This document shows positions 23,585-35,772 of a DNA stretch of 64,000 nt, piece after piece. The DNA lies in the NCBI GenBank assembly GCA_945643635.1, contig CALZFC010000157.1, positions 121,001-185,000 of the forward strand, written 5' to 3'. The notes under the pieces were generated by a model. That model was not told where the DNA came from. It did no database searches and saw only the letters and a program-made list of their open reading frames with translations. This DNA is from Allodiplogaster sudhausi. Its lineage: Eukaryota > Nematoda > Chromadorea > Rhabditida > Diplogasteridae. The stretch's first letter is position 1. Every line of letters starts with the position of its first letter. Position numbers and translations under genes: made by a program.

Positions 23585-24109
23585 GTGAGAGAGCGTGAGA
23601 ACGTGAGAGAGAGAGAAAGTGAACCGAGGGAGACAGAGAGAAAAAGAGGAAAGAGAGGCAGCAAACCGAAAAGAAAGTAAAATGGTGTATTCTTACGTTA
23701 TAATCATTAAAAAATTAGTTTATTTTAAAATCATAAATGTAATGTTCAAACAGAAATTAATAATAAATAATAATTAAAATACATAAAATAAAATTTCTCA
23801 CGTTTGCTGGCCGACGCGCTCGCATCGCCAAACAGAGCGCCGAGCCATTGTTCCTTAAGAACAAAAAAAAAATAGTTAGAAAATGATTTTCATGCTATAA
23901 ATTTTGTTGTTGTTTTTATTGAATTTAAATTGCCGATAGCGAGAAAATTAGAAAAAAAATAGATAACGTTCAAGAATGATTGAGTTTGTGTTAAAGAATG
24001 AGAGAGATGGACGAATTACAATTCGGAAATCAGCAGCTAAAAGGGACACCATGAGAGAAAGGTAGAGGGATAGACAGAGTGAGAGCGAGAGAGGGAGAGA
24101 GAGGGAGTA

Positions 24110-24144
<35 letters not shown>

Positions 24145-24958
24145 ACGAGAGAGAGAGAGAGAGAGAGGGGAGAGAAAGAGACGAATCAGCTACATAACCT
24201 GAGAGTCTACATCGGCTCCGACGATGCATGTGCCTGGATGCGCTTGTACCATGGACTTGATGGCCGTACCAATTCGCTCGTCATCTTTGCCCTGGAGATA
24301 TTATGCTTTTTCTCAAAAAGTTTAGAAGCTTTAATTCAAACAATATTAAAGCATTTCCCGCCAAAATCATTTTCTATTTCAACATCGATAGTCTCATCTC
24401 GCACATCGTCAGTAGGATTTGCAGTGTGAATTTCAAAAAAAAAATTAAATAAATAAAAATTAGACTAAAATAAATAAATAAAAATTTAATTTAATTATTT
24501 TAACTAGATCTTCAAAATAAAAGAATATGCCACACACTCACACTTGCATTTGTCGTCGTCACCCATAGGTTGTGAGTGCTGCGACGGGACACTGTGCCGG
24601 CCGAGAGAATTGACGGCGCAATCACGCCGCAGCTCGGGTCCTGCAACTACTACTGGGTTACGGTAATGATGCCAAGGATCGAGTCCCAGAGCGAAATATT
24701 ACTGGATTTGCCCGGAAAATGCTGCCGAATGTGAACAGGTTAGGGAATTCGTCATGTATACGGCTTATAGCTGCCCAAGGAGCGAATTAGAACTTTCCAT
24801 GTTTCTTACCTTCTCGTTATCGTCACCGTCTAACCATACGGCTAGCTCACTCTCGTAACGATTTCTTAATTAAAGGAATATTAAGTGTGATAACGAATAT
24901 CATAAAGAGGGAGAGAGAAAGTGAGAGAGAGAGAGACAGAGGAGAGAGAGTCAGAGGG

Positions 24959-25003
<45 letters not shown>

Positions 25004-28000
25004 CATTTGCCTGAAACTATTCCAAAACGACGTCGATTCAAGTGCAGCCAGGTATGCTTTGAACTCTTCAGTGTTACGCGAAGCTCTAAAAAAATTATAT
25101 CGTTTTTTGGGGATTTGCACATTTAAGAAAAAAACAACCTAAATCATGTCATAAATTCAAAATACCTAATCACTCCATCGTCGACCAGTGAGAAAGTGCG
25201 CTTGCCCAGTGGAAATCCAACGTTTTTACCAACTCCATCCTTAACATCATTAATGAAATACTTTTGTTCTACTATCTGTTTCATATCCTTCTTTTAATTT
25301 TACATTTACTCTTTTACGTTTCTCAATGGCCAAGAAATCTTTTCTCACTGTATTTTTGTACAGCAAAAGAATACGAGGTTAAGAGTAAAAGAAAGAGACA
25401 TAGTAAAAAGAATTTATAAAAAAAATACATAATTAGAATGCAAGATAATAATAAAAAATATTTAATTATGAAAAAGCAATGCAAAAACCTAATAAGGCGA
25501 CTTCAACTAACAGGATGAGGCATTCGGTATGCTGAGAAAAGGCCAACAATCTTCAAGATAGGGTTCTTCGTTTCTTCCGGAAGAAATGCGCCGTGTTCTC
25601 GTTCCAACTTCACCACCAAGTCGCGAATCTCCCTTAATGGGAATACGAATATTCTAATAATGTTTAGAATTCAATTCTTTCGAATATTCTAAATTTCTTT
25701 AAAAAGTCAATTCGCTCGAATATTCTAAAATGAAATAGAATAACGTCTTACGAATATATTAAATTCGATAGAAAAAAGAAAATTTTATTTTCGAATATTC
25801 TAATAGCAAATATTTTTTTACAGAATATCAGAAGTTGTAGCTACTTTATTTATTCGGCAGATGGACAGGAATCTGGGGGGCATTAAAGAGGACAGACGCA
25901 GACAACCAAAGTAGGTGTAAGCAAGAGATACAGGGAGATATGTAGAAAGTGGCAATCAGAGCAATACAGACAGAAATATAAAGAGAACGTGAGATATAAA
26001 GAGAGAAAGAGAGAGCGAAAGAGATTGAGATAGAGAGAGAGAGAGAGAGCGAAAGAGAGAGAGAGAGAGATTGAGATAGAGAGAGAGAGAGAGAGAGCGA
26101 AAGAGAGAGAGAGAGAGAGGGAGAGAGAGCGAGAGGAGAGAGTGAGAGATTCGCAAACCTTGCAGGGAAGACAACTTTTCTGTCATCCCTCAGAGTCAGC
26201 TCGTCGATCCGCGGTAAGGCGTCTTTCTTGACAGCATCTTAAAAATTGAGCTTTCCCTTTTCCCGCTGCTCTTATAAAGTAAAAAAAAGATTGCTTATCT
26301 TGTCAGTCGAAAAAAAAACATAAAAAAAAGATAATTTGGAATATTCAAAAGTAATAACGGAAATAGTGGTTTAAAATTAGAATAAACAAATGAAATTTAT
26401 TATTATTACTATTACGAAATATACCTCTTGAAATACACCAGAAGCACCATTTCTCATTATGCTTGTGATAGAGCGGGTACGCCAAGTAGCACAATCCAAA
26501 GACCATGGGGATCACCTCAACGGGTGGGTTGAAGTGGTATTAGTGATGAGAGTTGACATAAAAAAATTTTCAGGTCTGTGGAGAGAGATATGGGAGAGGG
26601 ATGGAGAGAGAGGACTAGAGAGAGAAGACATTGAGAATTTTTAGACAAGGAAGAGAGAGAAAGAGAAAACTTACATTACTCTTGAGCGAGAACGAATCGA
26701 CGAGCTCCTGCTCCTTGCCTTCTTCCACTTCTTCGTTCAAATACTTCTCGGCCGCCTTTTTGGCAGAGAACACGCCGAGCATCCAGCTAAAGTTGTCATT
26801 AATTACAATATTTATGTTAAAATAATAAAAATTAAAAGAGGAATAAACTTTAATTAAATTCAAAATCATAAATGTATTGAAAATCGCTTACCTTGGCCAT
26901 TTCTGACCCTTGGGGACGGAGAAGTCCATCGCCCAGAGGAACGGATCTCTGACAGCGCCGTTAATACTGCAACGGAAGAAAGTCATTCGAGATGAGACAA
27001 ATACGAGATAGAGAGAATCTGAACGCGAGAGAGTTATATAAGAATAATACTCACCATCAGGAAGAAAAAAAACATACATTTCATACAAAATATGTATATA
27101 CATATATAGAACGTAAATTTGGATATTAATAGAGATGTTTGATAACGTTTTGCATTCAAAGGAAACACATCCCAAAAAAAAAGCAAAACACAAACTAACT
27201 CTTGACGCTCTTGAAATTCGTGAAAGCGCTCCTTCATCGCAGTCATTACGCCTCTAAAATAGCATTGTGGACAAGATAAAAAAGTTTTTTTTTAAATTAT
27301 AAACAGTGATTGTAATAATTTTGGCTAATGTATCCACATGAAAGCCTTCCCGCGTGTTTCCATAAAATGCAAGCATGGTATCTCCCTTATTCCTGACGGA
27401 AACGATGAGTTTTGCTGTTTTATTTATCTAAATAAATATGTAATTAAACAATTAATTAAATTACTAGCTAAAAGAATTAATTTAAAAAAAATCTAATTAA
27501 TTAATTAATTAAACTGACTTGACCGCTTTGAAGTTGGTCTCTTTAACTGCCGCTTGCGCCTTTTCATAGAAGAGAGGCCAGTTCTTGTTGACTGGAAGAA
27601 ATGCACTGCTCATCTCAAGCATCCCCGCCATCGTGGCCGGGTGAGGGAAGCTGAGGAATCAATGAGTAGGGGAGACAAAAACTCGCTTTTGAATTCGCGC
27701 GATTTTGCCGGACCGGAGGGTGAGAGAGAGCACGTATTTTAGAGAAAAGCGACTACAAAAGTCAGAAACAAAATTAATTTTTATTGAATTTAACTTATTA
27801 CATGATTTAAATCATCTAATAAGTTAAATTCAATAAAAATTAATGAAAGATATATTACGATTGAGTTTCGTGGATCTTTCAGGGAACCCTGAATAAAATA
27901 CACTTTTTCTCTAATCCATAATAACAGCGGAGGAAGACTCTCACTGACTGCTCGTAGTAGCTTTTGAGCAGTTTCTGGTAGATCTCCAGAGTACACTTCA

Positions 28001-28571
28001 CGTCATTAGCGCAGTAGCTCATCAAGTCCTGAAATGGAATTTCACGCGCGTAGACATTTTAAGTGAATCAGATTCTTTTTCATAAGAGATCCAAGTGATA
28101 TTTAGTAGCTATTATTATTAAAGGTTGATTTTGCATTTTTGAGTGAAGATGTGGAATATAAAAAAGAAATTATGGCAAAATGATTTTAATGGAAGTGGTC
28201 TTTTCTTTTAGTTTCAAAAAAGTAACTACCTGAAACTTTGCTCGGATGTTCTCAATGGGCTCGTCCACGAACACTCGTTGTCCAGTCTTGTCCATATCTT
28301 TATAGTTCCTTCCCTTAAAAAAAAGGAAAATTGGTATAAGCCAATTTCTTTCTTTTTCTAAAAAGCTCACAAAGAATAAAATTATGACTCTCTCAAATCA
28401 TTTAATGAGGTAAATTCAATAAAAATGAATTAAACTAAATGAAAAAAATACAACTAACATTAAAAAGAAATCGATGAACTGCTGCCAGTGAATTCGGCGT
28501 AACTCGGCTCTTCCACTCATCTCGCCAACTTTCCTTCTCCTGAAAAAATATATGAATAAATTCCGAGACAT

Positions 28572-28610
<39 letters not shown>

Positions 28611-29027
28611 TAAAGAGAGAGAGAGAGAGATAAAGAGAGAGAGAGAGAGAGAGAGAGAGGTAGAGATAGAACGAGAGAGAGAGAGAGAGCGAGAGAGAAA
28701 GAGAGACTGAAAGAGACATAGATCAAGAGAGAAAGAAAGAAAGAGATGCCGAGTCCAGGGAAGTCCGTTGATTTACCACCCGATCTCTCTTCCTCTATCT
28801 CTCTCTCTCTCTTTCTCTTTCTCTCCCTCTCTCTCCATCTCTATATCTGTCCCTCTCTCTCTCCTTCCCTCCCTCTCTCCCTCTCTAGTGCATTCTTTCT
28901 TTCTATAAATCTCTCCAAGTCCCTGACTCTTGTCTAGCGTTTTCACTTGAGCTAGGAGAAGAGAAAAATAAAGAGAGAGACATTCTGAAAGACGCCTTCA
29001 TGTTGCTTCAGCATCTGACACTCTTGA

Positions 29028-29061
<34 letters not shown>

Positions 29062-29579
29062 CCTTTCTCTTTTCATCTCTCGCTCCATCTCTCCCTTGCT
29101 CTCTTCCTCCCTCGCTCCTTCCCTCTCGCTCTCTCTCTCTCCCTCTCTTTCTCCCCCCCCCCCCCTCTCTCTCTTCTCTCTCTCTTCTTCGCTCCCCTTC
29201 TCTCGCTCTTCTTTTCCTCAATACCCTCTCACGCTCTCGAGCCCTCTTTCACAATCTCTCAATTTAATGGAAGCTATCCATTAATCAATCTCTACTTTTG
29301 CTTACGGCATGACCCCGGTAAGATGTATTTCAATAGGAATAAGTTTGCAGGGAGAGATGATACTCTGATTAAAGCGCAATTCTAATGTTCCTATCTTTCT
29401 ATAAATCTCTCTGAACCCTGTACACTCTCGTCTATCAATAAGTGATCATTGAATACCAACTTTTCTACTTACGATTAGGCGAGGAGTGCCAAATGAGGCA
29501 ACTGGTGGAGCACATTGAACAACATGGAATTATGCGCGACCGAGTACGTCTATTTTCCTACCACATTAGAAAAGAACAG

Positions 29580-29627
<48 letters not shown>

Positions 29628-29632
29628 GGAGA

Positions 29633-29673
<41 letters not shown>

Positions 29674-29677
29674 GAAA

Positions 29678-29711
<34 letters not shown>

Positions 29712-29748
29712 GGAGAGGGAAAGAGAGAGAGAGAGAGAGAGGGAGAGG

Positions 29749-29796
<48 letters not shown>

Positions 29797-32311
29797 TTTT
29801 GATCTAGTGATACGGATTGTGCCCGATATTTCCCAAACAAGTCCTTTTCTTTGCATTTGAAAAAATTATAAATAAGTTGTTCGTTTAAAAAAAACTAAGG
29901 GACGAACAAGTTTGAGCTGCAGAGCCAAAAATAAAATTAAAAACCTTAAAAAAATTAAATAAAAAACCAAATCGTAAAACCCACCGCAAACTCGGACAGA
30001 TCATTGCTGTTGTAGACCTTGTCGTGGTGATCAGCCATGCCGAACATCGGAAGAGACATCGCTGCCGTGTCCCAGAAGCGAAGTGAGGAGCCCTGAAGAA
30101 ATTATAATGGATCCGAAAATTATGTGTCTAATGGTAAGGCCCAAAATCAGGGTGGATGCATAAAATAGTCATGTTCTAGACCTATCTAAAAATTCAGGAT
30201 AAATATCAATAAGTTTAAATTCGAATGTACAGTAAATGAAATTTCCTACAGGCAAACAGTTTTAGAACAACATATCATTCAACAATTGATCTACCAATAT
30301 ACGCTAGATTTTTTAATTAAATTTTTTTATTGAAAATAAATTACACAGAAATTCAAGGCAGAAAACAGTAAAGGCGACTGAAGCCAAGGAATTCGCTAAA
30401 AACCTTAATAGCAGTGTTAGAATAAACTAACTAATTAGTTTATACTAACCTTCAAGTCGTATGGCTCTGCCGATCTCACTCGGTCATAGCCGATATAGTG
30501 GCCGATCGCGAGGCGAACTTCCTTATAACCATGACTACCGTATCCCTCGCTCTGACTACCGTATCCTTCTCCGTAGCTGGTACTGTAGCCGCCACCGAGT
30601 GGAATCAAGTGTTTCTGGCGAGCAACTTTCGGCGGCAAGACATCCTCGTTCACCAATCTTCCACTGCACCAGGAGTACCTGGCAATGATGAAAAACTAAC
30701 TATGCTCTCAAAAGGAAAACAAATTTCAGAATTCGGATTTTTTCTCAGTATAGAAAACTTGTTTTCAGAATTTAGAACATTCCACTGTTTCCATTTCAAA
30801 TATAACAACAAAATATCAAACCGAGGATTTGACTATTTTTCCTATCATCAGTACACTCAAGATTGGAATATTCAAAATTCCTGAATAAAATTTCATTCTG
30901 AAAAAACAATAACAAAATATTCTACTAGACATCGTCTTGTGTGCATTATGAAATCAAGATAAGCTAATTTCTATTACTACTTATATTCTTTATAAATCAT
31001 TCAACTTCAAAAAAATTTCCCGCCAATTACGGATTTAAATTTCCCTACCAACCATGACTTATCAGTAAGAGCGACCGCTAGCGTCGGTAGATGGCCATCC
31101 TTCACGCAGACTTCGACATCAAAAGCGAATACGGGCTCGTATGGATATGGAACCTGGTAAAACGAAGGAGACATCAGCATGGAGGAAACAATAGGAAACG
31201 ATAGGGGAGTAAAAAATAATAAGTGTGATTTATCATCTTTGTCAATCTTGTCAATCTTCTGAATTACGAAACGAAAATTAATGTCTTTGCGATCACATTT
31301 CTCGGAATCTATTATACATTGATCAACATCGATTTTTTTCTCTTTATTTTGTTTATTATTTACATTATTTATTAATCATGGGGACAAACCTTTTCTTCTG
31401 CCGTCCCATCAAATCCGTAGCGAGTCCAGCCTTCGGTGTAGGCCCAGCTAGATGGTCTGTAAGAAAAAGTGTAGACATATATTCGAATAACAGCTTTTAA
31501 TAACTCCTACCACGACGTATCGAAGAAAGCAACAATGCCTATACGGTAGAAAAAAGGTAGGAATAACTATACTGTATAATTCTAGTGCTACAGTAACCTT
31601 TCTGGGAGCTTTGACAAGTCCCATGCTGCCGCTGTGTCCAGCAGCTGCTTGAATGGCGCAATCTGCTCGGCTGCGATCTCGTGGAAATGCTCCTGGACAG
31701 GGAATGTTTAGCAGGCAGGATCCTCCTTCACTATGTAAGAAAATATGTCGGTAAATTTATTTTGTTAATGTATAAAATGCATAAGATATTATAAACAAAA
31801 TTATCCAAATAATATAGAATTACAGCTGAATAGAAAATTATTCTGATACAATGAACAAGGAATGAGAAATTAGAATATACCAAGGAATGAGAAATTAGAA
31901 TATACCAAGGAATGAGAAATTAGAATATACCTGAAGATTAGCTCCCCTTAGCTTTGGCAGGCGCAGTTTCTCGAGTCTCTCATCAGTGGCCGACTCGGCC
32001 GGGGGCTCCGTGCCGAAGAGATGGCGATGCAGGGCAGCGGGCACGGTGTCGATCCGCTTGGGTGTGAACTGGAGAGGGAATGATGAGAGAGAGAGACAGA
32101 GAAAGAAGTAAAAGAGAGAGAGAGAGAGAGACAGACAGAGAGAGAAAGAGAGAGAGAGACAGAGACATAGCGAGAGTGAGAGAGAGAGCGCGCAGCATAC
32201 CGTCTGCTGCCTGGCGCTGATAGCTTGGCCCGTTACGGCCGGCTGTACCGAAGAAGAAGACGATGCCCTCTGCATCAGCCTGAGCAGCGCCTTTCGCGGT
32301 ATTCGTCTCAT
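19780..32311 (-). CDS. polg-1: Mitochondrial DNA polymerase gamma, catalytic subunit
   Basis: Replicates and repairs mitochondrial DNA (family A polymerase with 3'-5' exonuclease). 34 exons, phases consistent, 1,117 residues: 32201-32311, 31931-32068, 31598-31692, 31390-31456, 31053-31153, 30450-30678, 29985-30092, 28459-28539, 28230-28313, 27949-28028, 27519-27650, 27200-27253, 26892-26966, 26675-26786, 26425-26515, 26159-26237, 25512-25632, 25166-25290, 25011-25085, 24810-24864, 24542-24640, 24199-24291, 23802-23853, 23382-23509, 22732-22868, 22427-22558, 22190-22248, 21946-22027, 21554-21628, 21306-21393, 20916-21026, 20575-20691, 20194-20290, 19780-19850. The N-terminus is Arg-rich and acid-free, fitting a mitochondrial leader. 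Exo I FDVEVC (about residue 147), exo [11 protein letters not shown] (about 230), exo III SYCANDV (about 342); Pol [10 protein letters not shown] (about 728), Pol [10 protein letters not shown] (about 798), Pol C SIHDEV (about 1019), end [10 protein letters not shown]. Odd: exo II has Tyr where Asn is usual; one GC donor after 25011. Confidence 0.93.
20706..20910. repeat. GA microsatellite within a polymerase intron
   Basis: A nearly uninterrupted (GA)n tract fills the intron between exons 20916-21026 and 20575-20691. Similar intronic tracts in this gene are at 22362-22420 (CT on plus), 23518-23650, 24065-24180, 24905-25000, 25980-26150, 28572-28745, 28790-28900 and 29020-29220 (CT), 29580-29790, 32085-32190 and 32345-32410. 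Confidence 0.9.
27774..27843. repeat. Perfect 27-bp inverted repeat (hairpin) in an intron
   Basis: Arms 27774-27800 and 27817-27843 are exact reverse complements (TTAATTTTTATTGAATTTAA...), with a 16-base loop that contains GATTTAAATC, itself palindromic. It lies between polymerase exons 27949-28028 and 27519-27650. Confidence 0.85.
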
Positions 32312-32348
32312 CCGATATAAAAGGGAAGAGAGAGTATTAGAGAGGAAT

Positions 32349-32386
<38 letters not shown>

Positions 32387-32959
32387 TGTCGGTGAGAGAA
32401 ATGTGAGAGACAACAGAGAAAGTAAACGAGAAAACGAAAGAGATTAGGGAAGCGGAAGAAAGAAAACAAGTTCTAGAATTGTAGTCTATTGAATGGCTGC
32501 AATTCGGTGCCGTCAACAGCACTGCAATGCTACCAAACTAGGTCATTACCCGGCAAGTATTTCGCATGGGACACATAAACTCGTCAACTCCGCACAAAAT
32601 AGACGAGTTTCGGCATATTGAAAAGTGCCTCATCTTTATGCAGTACTCATTATACTCCCGTCAAAAAGCAGCATGAAAAAGCGATATTAGACAGCTTCAG
32701 TTCCATATATATTTAAAATTACTAGACCCGCATTACAATATTCACGGAAAAGATTAAGAATACTTTTTAAATTAAAATAAAAGTCACTTACTTACCATTA
32801 GATATTACGAGAAGCAATCACATAGAAAAGTGGAAGATCTCGAATAAATGAAGAAAACAAAAGTAATAATAAAAGCGGAAAAATTGACAATATCATTATT
32901 GACAGGAAAAAGATACCATAATCAGATAGAGAAAGACCGTATCAGTCGTGGCGGGACCA

Positions 32960-33073
32960 CTACTTCATCTCCATGAGTGCGTTCTCGCGCGCGATGACTG
33001 CTTCGTCAAATTGGATCATGTAAGTTGTTCCGTTGTGCCAGTGTGCGCTCACCTTGAGCGAAAAGTTGGTGGC
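32960..33073 (-). pseudogene. Orphan last exon of TRAPPC5, left by the duplication
   Basis: It has the same length (114 bases) and reading frame as the final exon of the intact TRAPPC5 gene at 42623-42736. It encodes KVSAHWHNGTTYMIQFDEAV followed by IARENALMEMK and stop, with a changed start (ATNFSLKV here, AANFPCKV there). The acceptor (TTCTTAAG) is kept, but none of the four upstream TRAPPC5 exons is present: within 400 bp to the right the truncated polymerase copy begins. By itself it cannot make a TRAPP subunit. Confidence 0.85.
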
Positions 33074-33891
33074 CTTAAGAAATAGTTTCTTTTTTCAATT
33101 TCCTTTTCGTTGTTTTACTTTTGTTTTCAATGTCTCTGCCATTTAACAACATAATTAAGCTCCTTTTACGATAAATAATTAATAAAAAATCAAATCGAAC
33201 ATTCATGTTAGACACCAAAGAAATTCGATGAAATGAACTAAACTGTTTGCATTGCGTTCAATAACTATGAGCCCTGCTGTTTTTTTTTTGAAGTTTATAT
33301 TTAAAGAAAGATAGGGAAATGCAAACAAGCTCTGCGAGAGAAGTAGAAAAAGTTTTAGGAGAATTCATTCCATTTCATTAAATTTATTTACGGCAATGGC
33401 AAAACGCACGTGGTGATGAGTTAGAGTTAGAACTTGCCTTTCCAAAACAACGTCATTTGAAGTGAAGCGACGTACGCTTGGAACTCTTCATCATTACGCG
33501 TAGGTCTAAAATAATAGTATTTGCAAAAGGGTGTGCATATTTCTGAGTGAAAATGATTTAATTGCTCTAAAAGTTTTCACTGTTGTATTTATTATAACTG
33601 AGATTTGTACCAAATTAGTAATGCAATAAAATATAAATTATAAGTAGTGAATTAATCATATAAATGACCAGCTATGCCGTTTTAACAAACGAAAGCAGTG
33701 CTAACAATAAGGAACGGATTATGAATTATACATACCTAATCAAATCATGGTCGACCAGTGGGAACCAGCGCATGCTCAGTGGAAATCCAACGTTATCATC
33801 ATCCTTGTATCTCCACGATGACCTCGCATATTTCTTTTAAAAAAATTACTAAAATATTCGCTTACATTTTTTTCTAATTGTACCTCCAAAA

Positions 33892-34058
33892 CAGTGCTGA
33901 AATTGTGCCTGCCTCTCGACTTTTGCCGGGGGGTGACAAACGGCCAAATGGCCAGCCCGGGGGGTTATAAAGAGAAAGAATAACGGAAAAGTGAGGATTC
34001 CGGGCCTTCGGCCCGGGGGGTTACAACGCTGTCATCGGACAGACCTATTTCAGCACTG
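33892..34058. mobile_element. hAT-like MITE, copy 1
   Basis: Terminal inverted repeats CAGTGCTGAAAT / TATTTCAGCACTG are flanked by 8-bp direct repeats (CTCCAAAA / CTCCTAAA, one mismatch). CAGTG ends and 8-bp target duplications are typical of hAT transposons. The GC-rich centre contains GGGCCTTCGGCCCGGG. It lies in the broken polymerase copy and is absent from the equivalent place in the intact copy. Confidence 0.75.
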
Positions 34059-35419
34059 CTCCTAAATTACGTCTATTAATTGCAAAAAAAGTATTATTCA
34101 TATATTTCTTTAGTTCCGCAAAAGAATACACGGCTATATATAGTTAATTAAGTAAAAGCAAAGAAAAAACGTAATAAGGTAACTTCAACAAACAGGCATT
34201 CGGCAGGCACACAAAACGCCAGGAATCGAAAAGACAGGGCGCATGTATTCCTCCTTAACGCGGTGCTCTCGCTCCAACTTCACCACCAAGTCACGAACTG
34301 AAAAAAAACTAAAATTATTTTTTATTTCTAATATTCTAATTAGAAATAAAAAAAAATTTTTTCGAAAACATTAATTTACTAAGTATGTTTTTGAATATTC
34401 TATTTTTTTAATAATTTTTACAGCAGATCAGAAGCTGTAGCAATGAGACAATGAATGGTAGATGGATAGTCGAGCAGTTGAAAGCATTGTTCGAAAGAGA
34501 CATACGGATTAAGATGTTGGCAATCAATACAGACAGATATATAGATCTTGAAAGAGAGCAAGAGAGGAAGTGAAAAATAGGTGAGAGACAGCGAGAGAGA
34601 GAGAGAGAGAGAGAAAGAGAGACAGAGAGAGAGAGTAAGAAAGAGAGAGAAAGAAAGAGAGAAAGAGAGAAGCGTAAAAAAACCTCGCCGGGAAGACAAC
34701 TTTTCTGTCATTTATCAGATTCAGCTCGTAGCTAGACAAATCGATTGTATTCCTGGTATCTGAATAATAGACTTTTCCCATTCCCAGCTTCTGTTTGTCA
34801 TGTCGTAAAGAGAGTGTTGCAAATTTTCTTACTTGAAGAAAAGATAATTCGGAATAGGCAAAAGTAATCAGGGAAATAATGGCATATAAAACGAATGGGA
34901 AAATTATAAAATATACCTTTTGGAATACACCAGAAGCACCATTTCGCATCATGCTTGTGACAGAGCGGATACGCCAAGTAGCACATTCCGAAGACCAGGG
35001 GGATCACCTCAACGGATGGGTTGAAGTGCCAGTGATTAGAGTAGACATGGACATTTCCCCCAGATATGTGGAGAGAAGGGGGGAGAGAGAGAGCGCGCGA
35101 CAGAGAGAGAAATAGACATGGATAATTTTTAGACGAAAAAGAGAAAGCTAACATTGTTCTTGCGTCTGAACTAATCGACCAGCTCCTGCGCATTGCCTTC
35201 TTCGACCTCTTTGTTCAAATACTTCTCGGCCACCTTCTTGCTTGAGAATACGTCGAGCATCCATCTAAAACTGTCTGTAAAATCTTACGCGCATTGATAA
35301 ATCGCTTACTTTGGCCAATTATGACCCTTGGGAACGGAGAAGTCCATCGCCCAGAGGAAGGGATCTCTGACAGCGCCGTTAGTACTGAAATAATAGAAAG
35401 TTTTCGATGAGAGGGTTAT

Positions 35420-35508
35420 GTGGCAGTCAGAGAGAGGTGAGAGAGAGAGGAGATAGCAAGAGGAGAAAGAGAGAGGAGAGGAGAAAGAAAGAGAAATAGA
35501 GAGAGAGC

Positions 35509-35564
<56 letters not shown>

Positions 35565-35720
35565 GTGAGAGGGGACGGAGTGGGGACAGATAATATATGT
35601 TTTCGTGCGAGTGAGAGAGACAGTGGGAGAGAGAGTGAGTGAGTGTGACTCTCTCACACTGCGTGTGCGAGAGAGAGCTGGGAGAGAAAGAGTGAGAGAT
35701 ACAGGGAGGACCATGAACTA
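35420..35720. repeat. GA-rich microsatellite in the pseudogene
   Basis: A (GA)n tract with interruptions (about 35424-35560 and 35610-35700) is located directly to the left of the fold-back element. Other tracts in this pseudogene are at 34585-34670, 35080-35115, 38894-38990, 39650-39755 and 41820-41930. Confidence 0.9.
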
Positions 35721-35772
35721 TAGAGAATCTAAACGTGAGAGAGATTAAAGACAACTTCTTGAAACTGTATAC

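Larger units (their letters stand above)
25011..33075. repeat. Segmental duplication, unit A (partner 33438-42740)
   Basis: This unit carries polymerase exons 3-19 (and 1-2 in part) plus the last exon of TRAPPC5. Each has a counterpart in the same order and orientation in the neighbouring unit at 33438-42740, including non-coding matches around exons. Units differ in length (about 8.1 and 9.3 kb) because of later insertions, microsatellite changes and an internal duplication. The junction between them is 33076-33437. Confidence 0.88.

Noticed and set aside
24641..24741. Possible extra polymerase exon (24662-24721) followed by a 21-base GT-AG intron with in-frame stops
   Set aside because: Phase would fit, but a 21-base intron is below normal size. 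The direct junction 24810 to 24640 keeps phase and matches the expected family alignment better.
29442..29570. Plus-strand frame containing [17 protein letters not shown]
   Set aside because: It looks non-repetitive but lies in a polymerase intron on the other strand, has no splice partner and runs into a GA tract. Probably chance.
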